A stretch of DNA of 64,000 nt from Panax quinquefolius (GCA_020205615.1 CM035151.1:39366977-39430976); one strand, 5' to 3'. Positions 46,233 through 57,829 are shown, counted from the stretch's first letter. Notes: a model not told the origin generated them from the letters alone. Numbers and translations: made by a program.

Positions 46233-47666
46233 AGTATGTGGTTAAGGGTTAATCAGATAAGTTATAACATTGGTACACCCTACTGTTATGTTAAGAACTT
46301 TAATGTTCAGTTAAGAAACCCTAACTATCGATTTAAAACCCTAATTCTAGCTTTGGAAACCCTAATTTCATTTTTGGAAATCCTAAACCCTAATCAGGAA
46401 TTCTAAACCCTAATTTGGGAACTCAAATGCTAAGTATAAAACTCTAAGACGTTATGTGATATATGTGAAATGACCAAATTACCCTTCAAATTATTGGGAA
46501 AATGACCAAAATACCCTTAGTAGGTGCAAAATTACCAAAATGCCATTTTATTTAACTTTTAAGTAAAAGATATTTTAAAACCTTGGTGAGTCGCTACTTG
46601 AGCTTGCTATGTGTTCTAATTTAACACCAATTAGCCAATATGGCTACCTAGCAACATTCTTGACCATGGAATCAAAGATTTAGAAAGTGAAAGTAAGAAA
46701 AATCTTTACTTTATGTTCATAAACCAAGCCAAGACTTCTCTTTCTCTAACTTTCGAAATTTTGAGAGGAAGTTAGTCCAAAGTTAAGCCAAGACCACCTC
46801 TTAGCTATCCAAGATCAGAAATCAAGATTTCCCATGAAAAGGTATAAACCCTAATTCAAGCTAGATCCTAAAGATTTCAGTAGATTATGTGTTTTGATGT
46901 TTAAATATGTGTTATATGATGTTTTTTAGTTATCTATGATGATACATCATGGATCCATAACATCTAAGTTCATGAAAATAAGGATTTTAGCAACTGACAT
47001 AAACCCTAAAAATGAGGTCTGATAGTCAAATGTCAGAGCCTCTAGATCTTAACCTTTTTATAGTTTAAGGTTATAAGTGTATCATTGATATAGTATGCCA
47101 TGAGGAGAGTACACTGGAAGTGGAATCAAGTCCATACCATGCATAGATCTCAAGTTATTAATGGTCAAACATGGTTAACCAGTCACAGAAACTGGAATCT
47201 GGAAAACCCAGATTTTCCAGAAACTGTCTGACAACTTGTTTAGAGGCTTATATCTTGCATCTGTTAAGTTTTTAGCTTGTCTAAGTGTATCATTGATATA
47301 CTCTGACATGTGGACTATAGAACCATGGCACTAGATCACCTAGATCATGACCAGAATCAAAGATATTGATGGTCAAATATGGGTTGACCAACTGCCTGGA
47401 ATGAGTTTTTGGAAAACTCAGAAATCTTCAAGAACAAGTTCTGGCAAGTACTTTGACCAAGCCAGATCTTGCTTTAGTGATGTTGTTAAGCTATCTAAGT
47501 GTATTACTTTTGTACCTTGACATACATAATACACAAGTGTGACACTTTAATACAAAAACAAAGCCCATAATCCAAGTTATAAAGGCTAGAAAATGGACCC
47601 TTGACACTATCTGAGTTTCTGGGTAACCTAGAAACTCAAGAACAGCTCTGACAGCTAGATTGATGG
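46233..47666 (+). repeat. LTR F, second part
   Basis: Continues F after element E. About 1.4 kb without coding sequence. It holds a cluster of AAACCCTAA motifs (46316-46413), a C/T-rich leader (TTCTCTTTCTCTAAC) and a donor-like CATGAAAAGGTATAAACC near 46835-46850, so it looks like U3-R of an LTR. Ends where LTR-like sequence G begins, preceded by GATGG. Confidence 0.55.
46316..46413. promoter_or_regulatory. cluster of five telo-box motifs
   Basis: AAACCCTAA at 46316, 46336, 46357, 46385 and 46405; spacing 20, 21, 28 and 20 bases. AAACCCTA is the plant telo-box (also the telomere repeat complement) found in promoters and bound by telomere-repeat-binding proteins. Here it is upstream of the inferred F leader. 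Two looser copies occur downstream (46842 and 46998). Confidence 0.6.
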
Positions 47667-49018
47667 TGTGACAAACGAGATTTTGTAATTTAATTTGAAT
47701 ATTTATTGAATTAAATAAATATTTTTCGATGATTTAATTATTGAATTAAATAATTAATTGATGAATTTGTGGTAGATTAATTTAATTAAATGTGTTATAT
47801 TGATTAAATTAATGTGGGGAATTTTATTATTCAATGTATGAATTTAATTAAGCTTATTTGATTAAATGAATTACTTAATAAGAATAATGTTATTTTAATT
47901 AATTTAATAATTAATTAGAGATTTAATAATTTTACATAATTAATATATGAGAAATTTAATTATGTGACTATGTGAATTAATGAGAAATTATTATATTATA
48001 TTTAAATTAAATTAAATAAGATATTTGATTAATTACTTAAGTAGGTGTGACATTATTAAACTATATAATAAAGGACTAATTAAATTAAATGGAAATAGTC
48101 TTCTATTAGTTAGCCAAACAAAGCCCTAATGGGAGTGGGCAGTTAACCCACGAATGGGATTAACTGAAAATGTTATCAGTTATTATACGCATCAGTCTTA
48201 TTTTTTCTTACGTATGCTATTTTTAAAACAAAAACTTGAGAGTTCAGAGAGAAATCAGAGAAATTGTTTAGGAAAATTGTGAGATTGAAGAAGAATCTTA
48301 AAGGGATTTCATCTTCTACTAATCTACACTTCTAGGTAATCTCTTTAACCAAATCTTATTTACGTTCTTATTTTCTCTGTGAAAAAAACTATCTACAAGT
48401 TCTCTGTAAACTAAAATTTATGGCCAATGTGTTAGGAAACTGATTATATTTGTTTATTAGCATTCATAAATCAATTCTATGTGATTTGAGTAGTTGATTT
48501 CATGTAATCACGCTAAAATCAGAGTTTTCCATTTATAAGTATTTTGAGTTCTCTGTAAAACAAAAATTTAGTGATCAATGCATGAATTGTTGTTTGACTT
48601 GAAATTAATAGTAGATTATGATAACACATGTTAAAACAAAGAAAACAAGCTTTGAACAGACAGATTCGGAGTTATAACAAACTGTAATGTCAATTTTCAT
48701 GTTTTTACCTTCAAAAATTTCAAAAACACAAAGAATAGTGAAATTACATGATTTGATTCAAGTAATTGTATGTTTTAACGTGTTAAAATCATGCTATAAA
48801 GGTTGAGTAATGGTTATATGTGTATTATAGTGTCTGGGTATGCTTAAATTCATGTGTGAATAATGTAATTGGATGTAATTGGTCGTGATCTGTGTTCCTC
48901 GCAAAAACTCGTAATCGTGAATTGGTATGTCATACAACAAAGACCAACCCCATGCCTTAAGGTCCGCGTAGTGCTCCAAATCAAGCTACAAATACCATCC
49001 GCGTCAAGTAACGCTGAG
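47667..49018 (+). repeat. LTR-like sequence G, 5' part
   Basis: Starts TGTGACAAACGAG, like a Ty3 LTR. It continues through AT-rich U3-like sequence, a possible TATA (CTATATAATA near 48062), a leader (GAGAGTTCAGAGAGAAATC) and a donor-like CTTCTAGGTAATC at about 48331. No CA end, partner LTR or coding region was found before the TA satellite. A truncated or solo LTR is likely. From about 48860 the composition changes and may already be another sequence. Confidence 0.45.
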
Positions 49019-49019
49019 G

Positions 49020-49020
<1 letters not shown>

Positions 49021-49076
<56 letters not shown>

Positions 49077-49120
49077 TAATAAACGCAATAAACGCATCGA
49101 AGAGAACTCTCAGTGAGATG

Positions 49121-49183
<63 letters not shown>

Positions 49184-49258
49184 CAACTCTGCAAACGATA
49201 AGCTCGATGTATAAAAGCAATAAACGCATGGGATGTAAAATCGGGCTTATCGAATGAG

Positions 49259-49318
<60 letters not shown>

Positions 49319-49378
49319 CGAAACGCACTTGGATGTAAAATCGTGGCTCATCGAATGAGTTCGACCACAGCTCATATA

Positions 49379-49438
<60 letters not shown>

Positions 49439-49507
49439 TGAATAAACACACCGGATGTGAAATCCAGTGCTCATCGAATAGAGTCGACACACAATTAATA
49501 TATATAA

Positions 49508-49551
<44 letters not shown>

Positions 49552-49626
49552 TAAATGCAGTAAATGCACCGGTCAAAATGCAGGCTCGTCAACAAAGTTC
49601 TACACACGCTTAATATATATAAAGGT

Positions 49627-49675
<49 letters not shown>

Positions 49676-49744
49676 GCAAATAAACGCCTCGAGCATCAAG
49701 TTCAGGCTCAATCGAGGCATAACTTTCGATGTTGTTAGTCAATA

Positions 49745-49777
<33 letters not shown>
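49021..49777. repeat. compound minisatellite: seven TA tracts alternating with a related spacer
   Basis: TA tracts at 49021-49074, 49123-49181, 49262-49314, 49374-49436, 49498-49545, 49612-49670 and 49741-49777. The six spacers between (48-81 bases) are related: AATAAACGCA near the start, GGATGTAAAATC in the middle, GGCTCATCGAATGAGTTC near the end (best seen in spacers 2, 3 and 4). The spacer contains CTCAT-CGA-ATGAG, a short hairpin. Long open frames here only encode Ile-Tyr runs and are artefacts of the TA repeat. Confidence 0.92.
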
Positions 49778-50081
49778 GACAGACCGAAATGAAACCACTG
49801 GATCAAGTCCGTGCAAAAGCAAGCAACACGACTCTCAACGTGCGAGAAGGGTGTGTGCAAAGATGAAGAGAAAGACTAAAAGTGTGTGAGAAGGCTTACA
49901 CCGATCGCTAAAGAAGACTTCTATATCTTTAGAGTGGGTAAACACTGACTTTTGTAGGTACAAAAGGGCTATATATGAGCTCACAGGTGTTTAAAAGGGG
50001 AAAGTACACTGCATGGGGTGAATGCAGAGTTAATTGGGCAGGGCTTCCTCGCCTTTTTCACTTGAAAAATGGGCAGCAAAA

Positions 50082-50098
50082 GCCCTCTATTTATAGGC
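50082..50098 (-). promoter_or_regulatory. TATA box candidate, minus strand
   Basis: Minus strand GCCTATAAATAGAGGGC, a near-perfect plant TATA box. Downstream on the minus strand come AAAAAGGCGAGG and, about 150-230 bases on, a CT-rich leader (CTTTCTCTTCATCTTTGC, about 49860-49885). The box resembles those in the LTRs of C, D and E. Whether it is active, or belongs to an LTR, is not known. Confidence 0.45.
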
Positions 50099-50553
50099 AT
50101 TTTAGCCGAAGGTGTACCAGAGGCAACCCGGGTGGGCCCGAGTTTTTTAAGTCGGGTCGTCTCGAAGTACGTGCACTCAAGCACTGTAATGTCCACTCGA
50201 ACTTTCAGAAGTGCAATCCGGGCATCCGTTTGAGGTATACAGTACCTATTTTGGACAGCCGTTGTCGAGAGTTGTACGATGGAATTGGATTAGAGTTTGT
50301 ACGAAGACATTGAAGATGGGACGATGCCCTCCGGTCTTCAATCTTCAACTTTCATCCGTTACCCCACACAATTGTCACTCGGGATTGGTTAGTCTTATGG
50401 GATATTGTTGCGTAGAGACGTGATGTGGCATCGTGTTGACGAGATGATGATGTTGCCCCTCACCAGTGTTATAGCCGGATTGGGCTGATGAAGCAGACGT
50501 TGCTCAGACTTCACTGAGATTGGACTGCTGTAATTGTTGAAGGTCCTCATTGT

Positions 50554-51828
50554 CACCTTTGAGGTGTACCTGTCTTCCCGATGTTATTGATGGGTTGGTG
50601 CAGTGTATCTTGTTGTGAGCACCGAGATTGAAGCTGGTCGTATTTGAAACAAGCATTTTCGGGGTTATCGCCGAAACTACATTCCTTGGGGTTATCACCA
50701 AGGTTGGTGGCTATTCCCATGGTTGGGACTGAGAGTGGTTACCTCAGGGTTATCTTCGAGATTAATCGGTCTTCTCCGGTGTGTGTTCCAGTATTGGATC
50801 TGCATGCCTCGGGGTTACATCCGAGGTTGGAATTGTTACTCCCAGAGTGATCTGGGGTTGATGATGAACTTTCGGTAGCATCCGGTATGATTTGGATTGT
50901 CTTTTAGGGTTCCCTCTTAAAAGACGAATCTGTCCTCCTGAAATGTTAGTGACAGTGGTACAGAAAATTTTGAGTGTCTATAGATGCCCCTCTTTATCAT
51001 ACTCATGCATGGCGATGCATGGGTAGGATAAAGAATCCTAGACACTTGAAACACAACAAGACAAATATGGTACTATGGGTAACAAAATGATGCAAATGTA
51101 TGATGTATGTGTACGGGGTTGTAGCCCAACATGCTGAGGATGATTGCTAGATCCCTGTTGCTTCAACTGGGGATTGGCAATGCTGACCAGATTTGATGTG
51201 TAAGCCGAATCTATTAGGATGTTGATGTTGGAGTTATCACCGAATTCATGTGTTCTTGATAACGACTTGATCCTGAAGAGGCACCTCTTATGTACAAGAG
51301 ATCTGAGGGAGAAAGCTTGGTCTGTTTGAGGATGTGTATAACATATTCCATCATCTATCCTCTTTGATAACATTGACCTTTCCTGGTTGGTATCTCCAGG
51401 ACATGTCAAGATTCTGTTGGATTTATTGCCAACAACAAATGCTGTCAGGGATGCCTGACCTTTGTTGACGTGTACTTCAATCGATATGTGAATCAACCAA
51501 AAAAATCTGTGGGATATCGTCAAGGTTCTTGACCTTCACGACGTGTGAATCGGTGGTTTGAGGCTCTGTGAGTAGATTTTCAAGGTTGCTTGAGCTTCGC
51601 TTTCGTGTAGATCAACGGAGCATTGCATTGTGACCCCCGCCGGGGATCCGCTGGGGGAATATGAATAATCGAACATGAAATTCTCGAATAGCTCTAGAGC
51701 TCTAATAGGTTTAATTGCTATCGGCTGAGATAACGTCAAGGGTTCTTGACCTTCGTTGATATGTGTGTCAACGGCTGAGCATGCGTTGTTACTCCTGCCG
51801 GAGATATACGTTGTAACCCCCGTCGGGG
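50554..51828. repeat. field of short hairpins with compensating stem changes
   Basis: Perfect stems with 6 bp and 8-9-base loops: CCTTGG-GGTTATCA-CCAAGG (50684), CCTCGG-GGTTACAT-CCGAGG (50807), TGTTGG-ATTTATTG-CCAACA (51415), TCCTGG-TTGGTATCT-CCAGGA (51381), CGTTGA-TATGTGTG-TCAACG (51754); also TTCGG-GGTTATCG-CCGAA (50658). With 3-4-base loops: CCCAGA-GTGA-TCTGGG (50841), GTCAGG-GATG-CCTGAC (51444), GTCAAG-GTT-CTTGAC (51519), GTCAAG-GGTT-CTTGAC (51735). GC type: CCCC-CGCC-GGGG (51634), CTCC-TGCC-GGAG (51792), CCCC-CGTC-GGGG (51817). An 8-bp stem is at 50899-50925 and a 19-bp imperfect stem at 50992-51033. No protein motif seen. Confidence 0.8.
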
Positions 51829-52868
51829 ACTCACGTAGGGTAACGACCTGGAGTCGGTGGTATCAGACCTATATAAGGTATTGTCGTATGCAATTCGTGA
51901 CAACTGAGGTCATCGGCAGGATATACCTTGTGTTTAGGCGACTACCAATGAGTGATGTACAGATTCAAAGTCTCATCTGAGAAGACTAGGATTCTATGCT
52001 ATTTTTCTCAATTGCGTTGCGTTTTTATTCCCGATTTAACCTTTCTAGTCCGTAAGAACTCCTTTGTAACTTGAACTGGATCGAGCCGGAGGGGTGGGGC
52101 CCACATAGGGGTGCCGCAGGTGCACGTGTTGCAGCCGCAGGTGATCCTATGGCCAATCGTGGATGATAAAATCCAGCAGGTTGGTCTCATAAGTCATTTC
52201 CAGCTTTGCCCGCGAAGAGAAATCCGTGAGCCTCCTTCAGATCTCTGCCGAGTTCGCTATTTTTTTCGCAAATTTCATCACCGTGTACAAGTGTTCTACA
52301 CTATCCTGGTAACGTATGCATGTATTTTTTCCAGTTTCTATCCGTTGGATTGTGAGTTATCGCACGAAATGCATCTAAACACATAGTAGTGATTATGTAT
52401 GCTCTAATGACTTGATAAAAAATATTCAACATAGTAAATGTTAGTATTAAACCATGCTGAACATAATAATGTGAAAATTTTGACTTTTGAGACAGTCAAA
52501 TTGGCACCTTTTTCTGCTATTTTTTGTCCTATTTGAGGTCCAATGAGAAGAAGGTAGCAAGGCAAAGTACTCCTAGTATTGAGGTTGTCCTTATGCATGA
52601 CGATTTTTATTTTTAATGCATATATTATATATATAACTTTGGGGCAGGTGTGCTACTGAATGGCCACCTAGACATGCCTATGTTCATGTGGATAGTCCTA
52701 TTTCAAAGTGGACTATGGCAAAATTTTTCCAAATGTAGGCATTGGGTAGTCATTCATTTTAACTCTATTATATGTTAAAGTAAATGCATGCATGCATATA
52801 GTCATAAATACATTTTAAAAAGCTCCAGGTAAGGAAATACCACACCCTTTCTGAGGTGATTTGGAGAC

Positions 52869-54370
52869 TTGTTGTCCAGATATTATGGATCCAGATCAGT
52901 AGAAAGCGCCTCTATAGGACCACTTCGGCGTCGGAGGGAGGGCTTCCCAAATGCCTCGTCCCCTGCTTACGCCGAGATGACCTCGCGGTTGGTGAAGGCC
53001 GTGATTCGTCCTATCTGGGTAGATGTGCCAGATGTTGAGGACGAGGAGGCAGATATTCTGATTGAGGATCCCGCTCCTGCTGCACATGTCCCTCGTAGGG
53101 AGCTCCCGAGCATTCAGGTGGCAAACCCAGAGTTGCTGGGTGATTTGATCAGACATCCATCGATGTACTTGCATGCTAACGAGGTATGGCGTTAGACTTT
53201 GATCTTCCTTTTTTCCTATTGATTAGGATTAAAGGGTTTTGATGTTGATCTGCATTTTATGCAGGTTCCTTGTTTTACACAGTCTCGAGGGAACTGGTTT
53301 AGTATTTACTTCATGTACCAGGCGCTTCATCCTGACTATAGAGCGGTAATGCATGAGTGGGGATTTGGGGCATTCTTCTCCAACCTTCCCCGTCGTTGTC
53401 CCTGGGGTTACCTCAGGGCATTGTCTGAGCGATGGTTTTATCAGACTCAGTCACTCCATCTGCTGGATTGCGAGGTGATGATGATGCCTATGGACTGGCG
53501 ATTTATCACAGGTATGGAGTTTGGAGGGGAGCCAGTGCCTTGCATGGTGAATATTACCCCTAATGTCGTTCGATCCTTATTAAGAGTTCCGACGGAGGCG
53601 CTCAAAGGCAGGACTGTCCGTTCAGGTCCTTTGAGCGTAGATGCTATGAGTGGGCTTTTGAGTGAGCCCATGCCTGATGATGTCAGAATCAGGGTTCGCG
53701 TTCTGCGGCAATTGTTCCTGATGATCATTCGAGGCTGCTTCATGGCAGATAACTCTTCTACGGTATCCTTTGCTTTGATCAGCGCCACACGTGATTTGGA
53801 CCGTATTAGAGAGTATGATTGAGGCTCCTATACCTTTGCCTATTTCCTCCGGGGCATGCGTATGCGCTCATAGGGTTTGATTGAGGCTTGGCTAGGATTT
53901 TACCCATTTCTGCTGGTGAGTATTTCTCTTGTCTTTTCCCATTCATAGGTTAAGAGTGTTTACTGATAGCAGATGTTTTGCCATTGTGTTGGCAGTTTTG
54001 GACCTATGAGAGGCTCCCATGTTTGCGTCCTGTGAGTGTGTTAGGTTTAGATACCTATCCACAAGGAAGACGATGGCACCATTCTATTTTTCCGGAGGTC
54101 CTCAGAATGAGGGATTCACTCACCGTCAGATCTTGTTGGAGTTCTTGACACCGGGTACCTTACATGGATTCCCTATTCAGGGGAACATTTGACCATCGGC
54201 TTTGAGGATGGACATCCTACAGGAGTCGAGTATTTGATTTCCACCAGGAGAGTTCCTCTCTTAATAGATGGAGGCTGGGAGCTCTATTTAGCAGAGCGTG
54301 CTATTAGGAACACCACAGGGGAGATCCGTATAACGATCTTGCCTCCTGCCAAGCGTCATTGGCCTGTATC
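52869..54370 (+). pseudogene. plant mobile domain (PMD) gene, 5' part, broken
   Basis: Resembles PMD (aminotransferase-like plant mobile domain) proteins, a transposon-derived plant family. Exon 1 (to 53183): REGFPNASSPAYAEMTSRLVKAVIRPIW and LLGDLIRHPSMYLHANEV; no clear start codon. Intron 53184-53264 (GTATGG...ATGCAG, 81 bases). Exon 2 from 53265: FTQSRGNWFSIYFMYQALHP, HEWGFGAFFSNLP, LRALSERWFYQTQSLHL, MDWRFITGMEFGG, FMADNSSTVSF, then a TGA where the family has Trp (YDWGSYTFAYFLRG, 53820-53822) and a TAG near 53872. Intron 53916-53995 (GTGAGT...GGCAG, 80 bases). Exon 3: FWTYERLPCLRP, YPQGRRWHH, then frame shifts to 54189-54370 (TIGFEDGHPTGVEYL, WELYLAERAI). Copia H inserts at 54371. Confidence 0.75.
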
Positions 54371-56222
54371 TGAAAGTAGTATGCACACAAGCCAATCATG
54401 TTTGATGATAAAGCATATACTTTGAAACAATCTTATTCATTTATTAATAAAAAGTATTAATTTATTAAAGGCTTTTAATTATCTACATGATGCTATTTTA
54501 TAATATGTGATAAACCCATAGTTTTAAGCAATGCTTTTAGAATAATGATGATGACCATTCTAATGAGATCTAAATTCTTAGAAAGCTTAACACTAAAATA
54601 GTTCCCAATCGTTGGATTACTAAATTGGGGATTAGTGAATCCGGATAGATTGGTACATACGTTGCTTTCCCATTGGATGAGGATGATTGATCTCATGATC
54701 ATTTGTGTAGAGACACTAAAGCAAGTATGTAGGTGCTTATTAGAGAATAAGTTCACTGAACGTGGCTCGATAAGGAATACCTAATGGAGTTTTACTTGCC
54801 TATCAATAGGAATTCCTGTAGTGATAGTAGTACAAGTGATCCTTGGACTTGAGATCATCATAGTATCTTGTGTATGATGAGTTATACTTTGACTTATTCC
54901 TTAAGACCCTTAGGGTATATCAAAGGATATGATTGGGTATAATAAGTTGTACATGGAGATAATGTATGATCAATAATGAATCTACCACTTCTATTAAAAG
55001 AAGAGAAATGTCCTATGTGATTCGATAAATGACAACCCAAGAGTCCTTGGTTAAGGCGTAATGAAATTAGAAAGGAGTTTCTAATTTGCATTATTTGAGT
55101 TGTGCATTTAAGAGTCGAAATACATATAATTAAATAAAATAAGACTTGACAAAGAATTCCATGTCTTATATTTAATTGGGACATTGTATGGTGGAAGGAT
55201 TGAATTGTATGCAGTAACTATTTACTCAAAGGTTCTTTTATGATTAATGTTGAAATCTATATTATCTGGAAAGTCGTTGATCGCTAGGGAGGCTTATCCT
55301 ATTGTAGAATAAATATTATTTATTTAAATAAATTAATTGTTTAATTTATTTATTTAAATAAGATTAGAATTGTTCTAATTGATTTATTCACAACCGATTT
55401 AATATGGAGAACCTAAAGGGTCACACCATAAAAGGAAGAATAATTATTTAAGAAGTTAATGGCATAATCGTAATAATATGTTATGTATATTTAATTTAAT
55501 CTATGGTGATAGAATAAATTAAATAGCTTAATATTTATTATTTAATATTTTAGAAATATTAAATATAAATTAGTAAGAGGAGTCTTATTAATATTATTAC
55601 AATTATTATTATTATTTTAATTTCTAAAAGAGTTTAGGAATTAATTTAATATAAGTACTCTCATTTATTCCTAATTGGATTAGAAAGGAAAATTAGTTAA
55701 AGGAGTTTAATTAATTATCCCTAATAAGATTAGGGAGCCCCTTAAATTAAAAGGGTTTAATTAAATAATACCTTATTTTAATAGGGTTACTTGATATCTT
55801 TATAAGAGGAGTTTTATATAAGATATCAAATATACGTGATAATTAAAATGGTTGGAGAGTACGCTCCTTTTCTATAGAGATAGAAAACCTAGGGTTTAGC
55901 CAACCACCCATCTTCTTGAATTTTTCTTCTTCCTTGGTGGATCACCTCTAGAGGCCAAACACTTGGGTGGCTAACGTTGATCAAAGGAAGGAACCAAACC
56001 TGATGGATTCAAGTTGAACGCGAAAAGGATTGGAGGTGAACTTGTACCTGAGAAAGCTCGGATCTTCAAGGGTATGTTTCTTATTGATCTTTTTCGTTTA
56101 ATTAATAATTGTGCATAAAGGGTGATCCAGGTATATGGTTTGTAAATTTTTAAACTCTGATTTTACACGTTTCCGCTTATTTATGCAATTTGATTGCGTT
56201 CTTGAATATTACAAACCTAACA
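54371..56222 (+). repeat. 5' LTR of copia element H
   Basis: 1852 bp, pairs with 61528-63377. Contains an inverted repeat TTGATATCTT / AAGATATCAA (55791-55800 and 55820-55829) around a TATAAGAGG box, near the expected promoter, and a donor-like CTTCAAGGGTATGTTTC at about 56067. Minus-strand frames of about 90 codons in both LTRs are duplicates of non-coding sequence. Confidence 0.95.
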
Positions 56223-56223
56223 G

Positions 56224-56236
56224 TGGCATCAGAGCC
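56224..56236 (+). other. primer binding site of element H
   Basis: TGGCATCAGAGCC, one base after the LTR end; initiator Met-tRNA type with one change from TGGTATCAGAGCC. Confidence 0.9.
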
Positions 56237-56689
56237 AAACCTTTATGCAAATTATTAAGTTTTTTAAATTTTATATGTATATTGATATGTATTTAGAACA
56301 ATTTAATTGGGCATAATTTGTTATATAAAATTTAAAAAAAAAAAAAAAACTCTTCTTCGCTTGGCCTGCTTTTTATTTCGTGATTTGCGTGGGTCATTTG
56401 AATTATTTTTGTTACTTTATTTTTTTTTTTGAGCAGATTATCGCTGAGTCATTGATTTATTTTCAAAAGGCGGCCTGAATCTTGATTCAATCCTTTCATT
56501 ATATATATGAATCACGGTTTTCTTGCATACTTGCCTAATTCTGATTCATGATTTCAATAGTTGATTCACGTGGGCATAGATTCTTACAGGATTAGACAGT
56601 TTACTTTTATATATATTGTATATATAATAGTAATGATATACAGGAAAGTTAATAGTAATGATATATAATAGTTATATATATTATATTAA

Positions 56690-57235
56690 TTATCCTTAAC
56701 TATTTTATAATTAAAATAAAAGGTTTGTTTTAATATTAAAATAAAAGTTTTATTTTAATTTTAAAATTAGATTTCATGCTAACTAATTAGAGTTGGAATT
56801 GGATTCCATGATAACTAATTGGAGTTGAAATTGGATTCCGTGTTTCCTTAAATAAAGGAGTTTATTTAGATATGAAATAAGATTTCATATTATTCAAAAT
56901 AAAAGAGTTTATTTGTGAATAGGAAAAAGAATCAGTCTTTCCTTAAGTAAAGGAGTTTATTTAGATATGAAATTAGATTTCATATTATTCAAAATAAAAG
57001 AGTTTATTTGTGAATAGGAAAGAGTATCCGTGGTTCCTTTAATAAAGAAGTTTTTTTTACTTGGAATTGGATTCCATAATTAATTAAAATAAAGGAGTTT
57101 ATTTTGATTAAAGATTTTGATTAAAATAAAATAGTTTATTTTATTCAAAATTGGATAAATTAAAATAAAATAGTTTTATTTTGATTTAAATTTGAATTAA
57201 AATAAAGGAGTTTATTTTGATTCAAAATAGATTTT
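56690..57235. repeat. AT-rich hairpin array, 95-base tandem period in part
   Basis: Repeated AAATAAA-GGAG-TTTATTT type hairpins (arms AAATAAA or AAAATAAA, loops GGAG, GAG or TAG). A 95-base unit starts at 56846, 56941 and 57036 (third unit partial), each with CCTTAARTAAAGGAG, ATTTCATATTATTC and TTTGTGAATAGGAAA. Later hairpins are separated by ATTAAA and ATTCAAA. Confidence 0.85.
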
Positions 57236-57829
57236 ATACTAACTAAATTTGCCCATTAAATGATATCAATATATATATTGAATGTTTATTATTCATGATA
57301 TGAATGTTATTTATTGATGCATATGGTGGTGTGTATGATAATAAATGAGATTGATTATGACTATCGACCAATGTGATTGGATTTTATTTTAGTTGGATGC
57401 ATGAATGTATGGGTTTTATTAAATGGGGTCTGCATACCTGCGTCTTCTCTAATTTTTTCTTAATATAAATTCTATCTCCTCCTATGTACTTCCCTCGATC
57501 ACGATCAAGGTTTCTATTTATTTTAAATAGTTTTGTAATAGGAATAGTTAGAATTAATTTTGAAGAATTAGAGATCAAAGAGCAAGGAGCGCTTGAAGAC
57601 CCGTTTGTAATGGAGCCCGGGTTTAAATGTAATAGTTATATTTAAATATTATTTCTTGCACCCCTAGGGTTTGACCTTTTGGTTCACTTGGTGGCTCTAG
57701 TGAACCAAACTAGAATAAAAGTCGATAATCAATCCAGGTAGAATATAGTATTCTATATGTGCATGCTTATACTATATATTTATATTATATATTATGCAAA
57801 CATGCTTCGCATGTTAATTAATATGACGC

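Larger units (their letters stand above)
49778..52868. other. unassigned region, higher GC than the LTRs
   Basis: About 3.1 kb without Gag, Pol or gene similarity that I recognise. Open frames of 60-161 codons exist on both strands but overlap one another and show no motif. It contains a strong TATA-like box on the minus strand (50082-50098), the hairpin field (50554-51828) and a purine-rich AT part (52390-52850). It could be the promoter/LTR of an element that carried the PMD gene on its right, or the minus-strand LTR of another element; the sequence does not decide. Confidence 0.5.

Noticed and set aside
46310..46420. Interstitial telomere tract
   Set aside because: AAACCCTAA copies are separated by unrelated 11-19-base sequence and are not tandem TTTAGGG; described as telo-boxes.
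48850..49742. Open frames of 60-160 codons rich in Ile-Tyr
   Set aside because: They are translations of the TA tracts and have no other content.
51038..51523. 161-codon minus-strand frame in the hairpin region
   Set aside because: No start context, no motif, overlaps the hairpins and has no homologue I recognise.
51858..51868. TGGTATCAGAC resembling an initiator-Met primer site
   Set aside because: No LTR end (CA) directly before it, no repeat partner, and the match breaks after eleven bases; probably chance.
54493..54756. 87-codon minus-strand frame, also at 61632-61913
   Set aside because: Present twice only because the copia LTRs are duplicates; no domain, and it reads antisense to the LTR.
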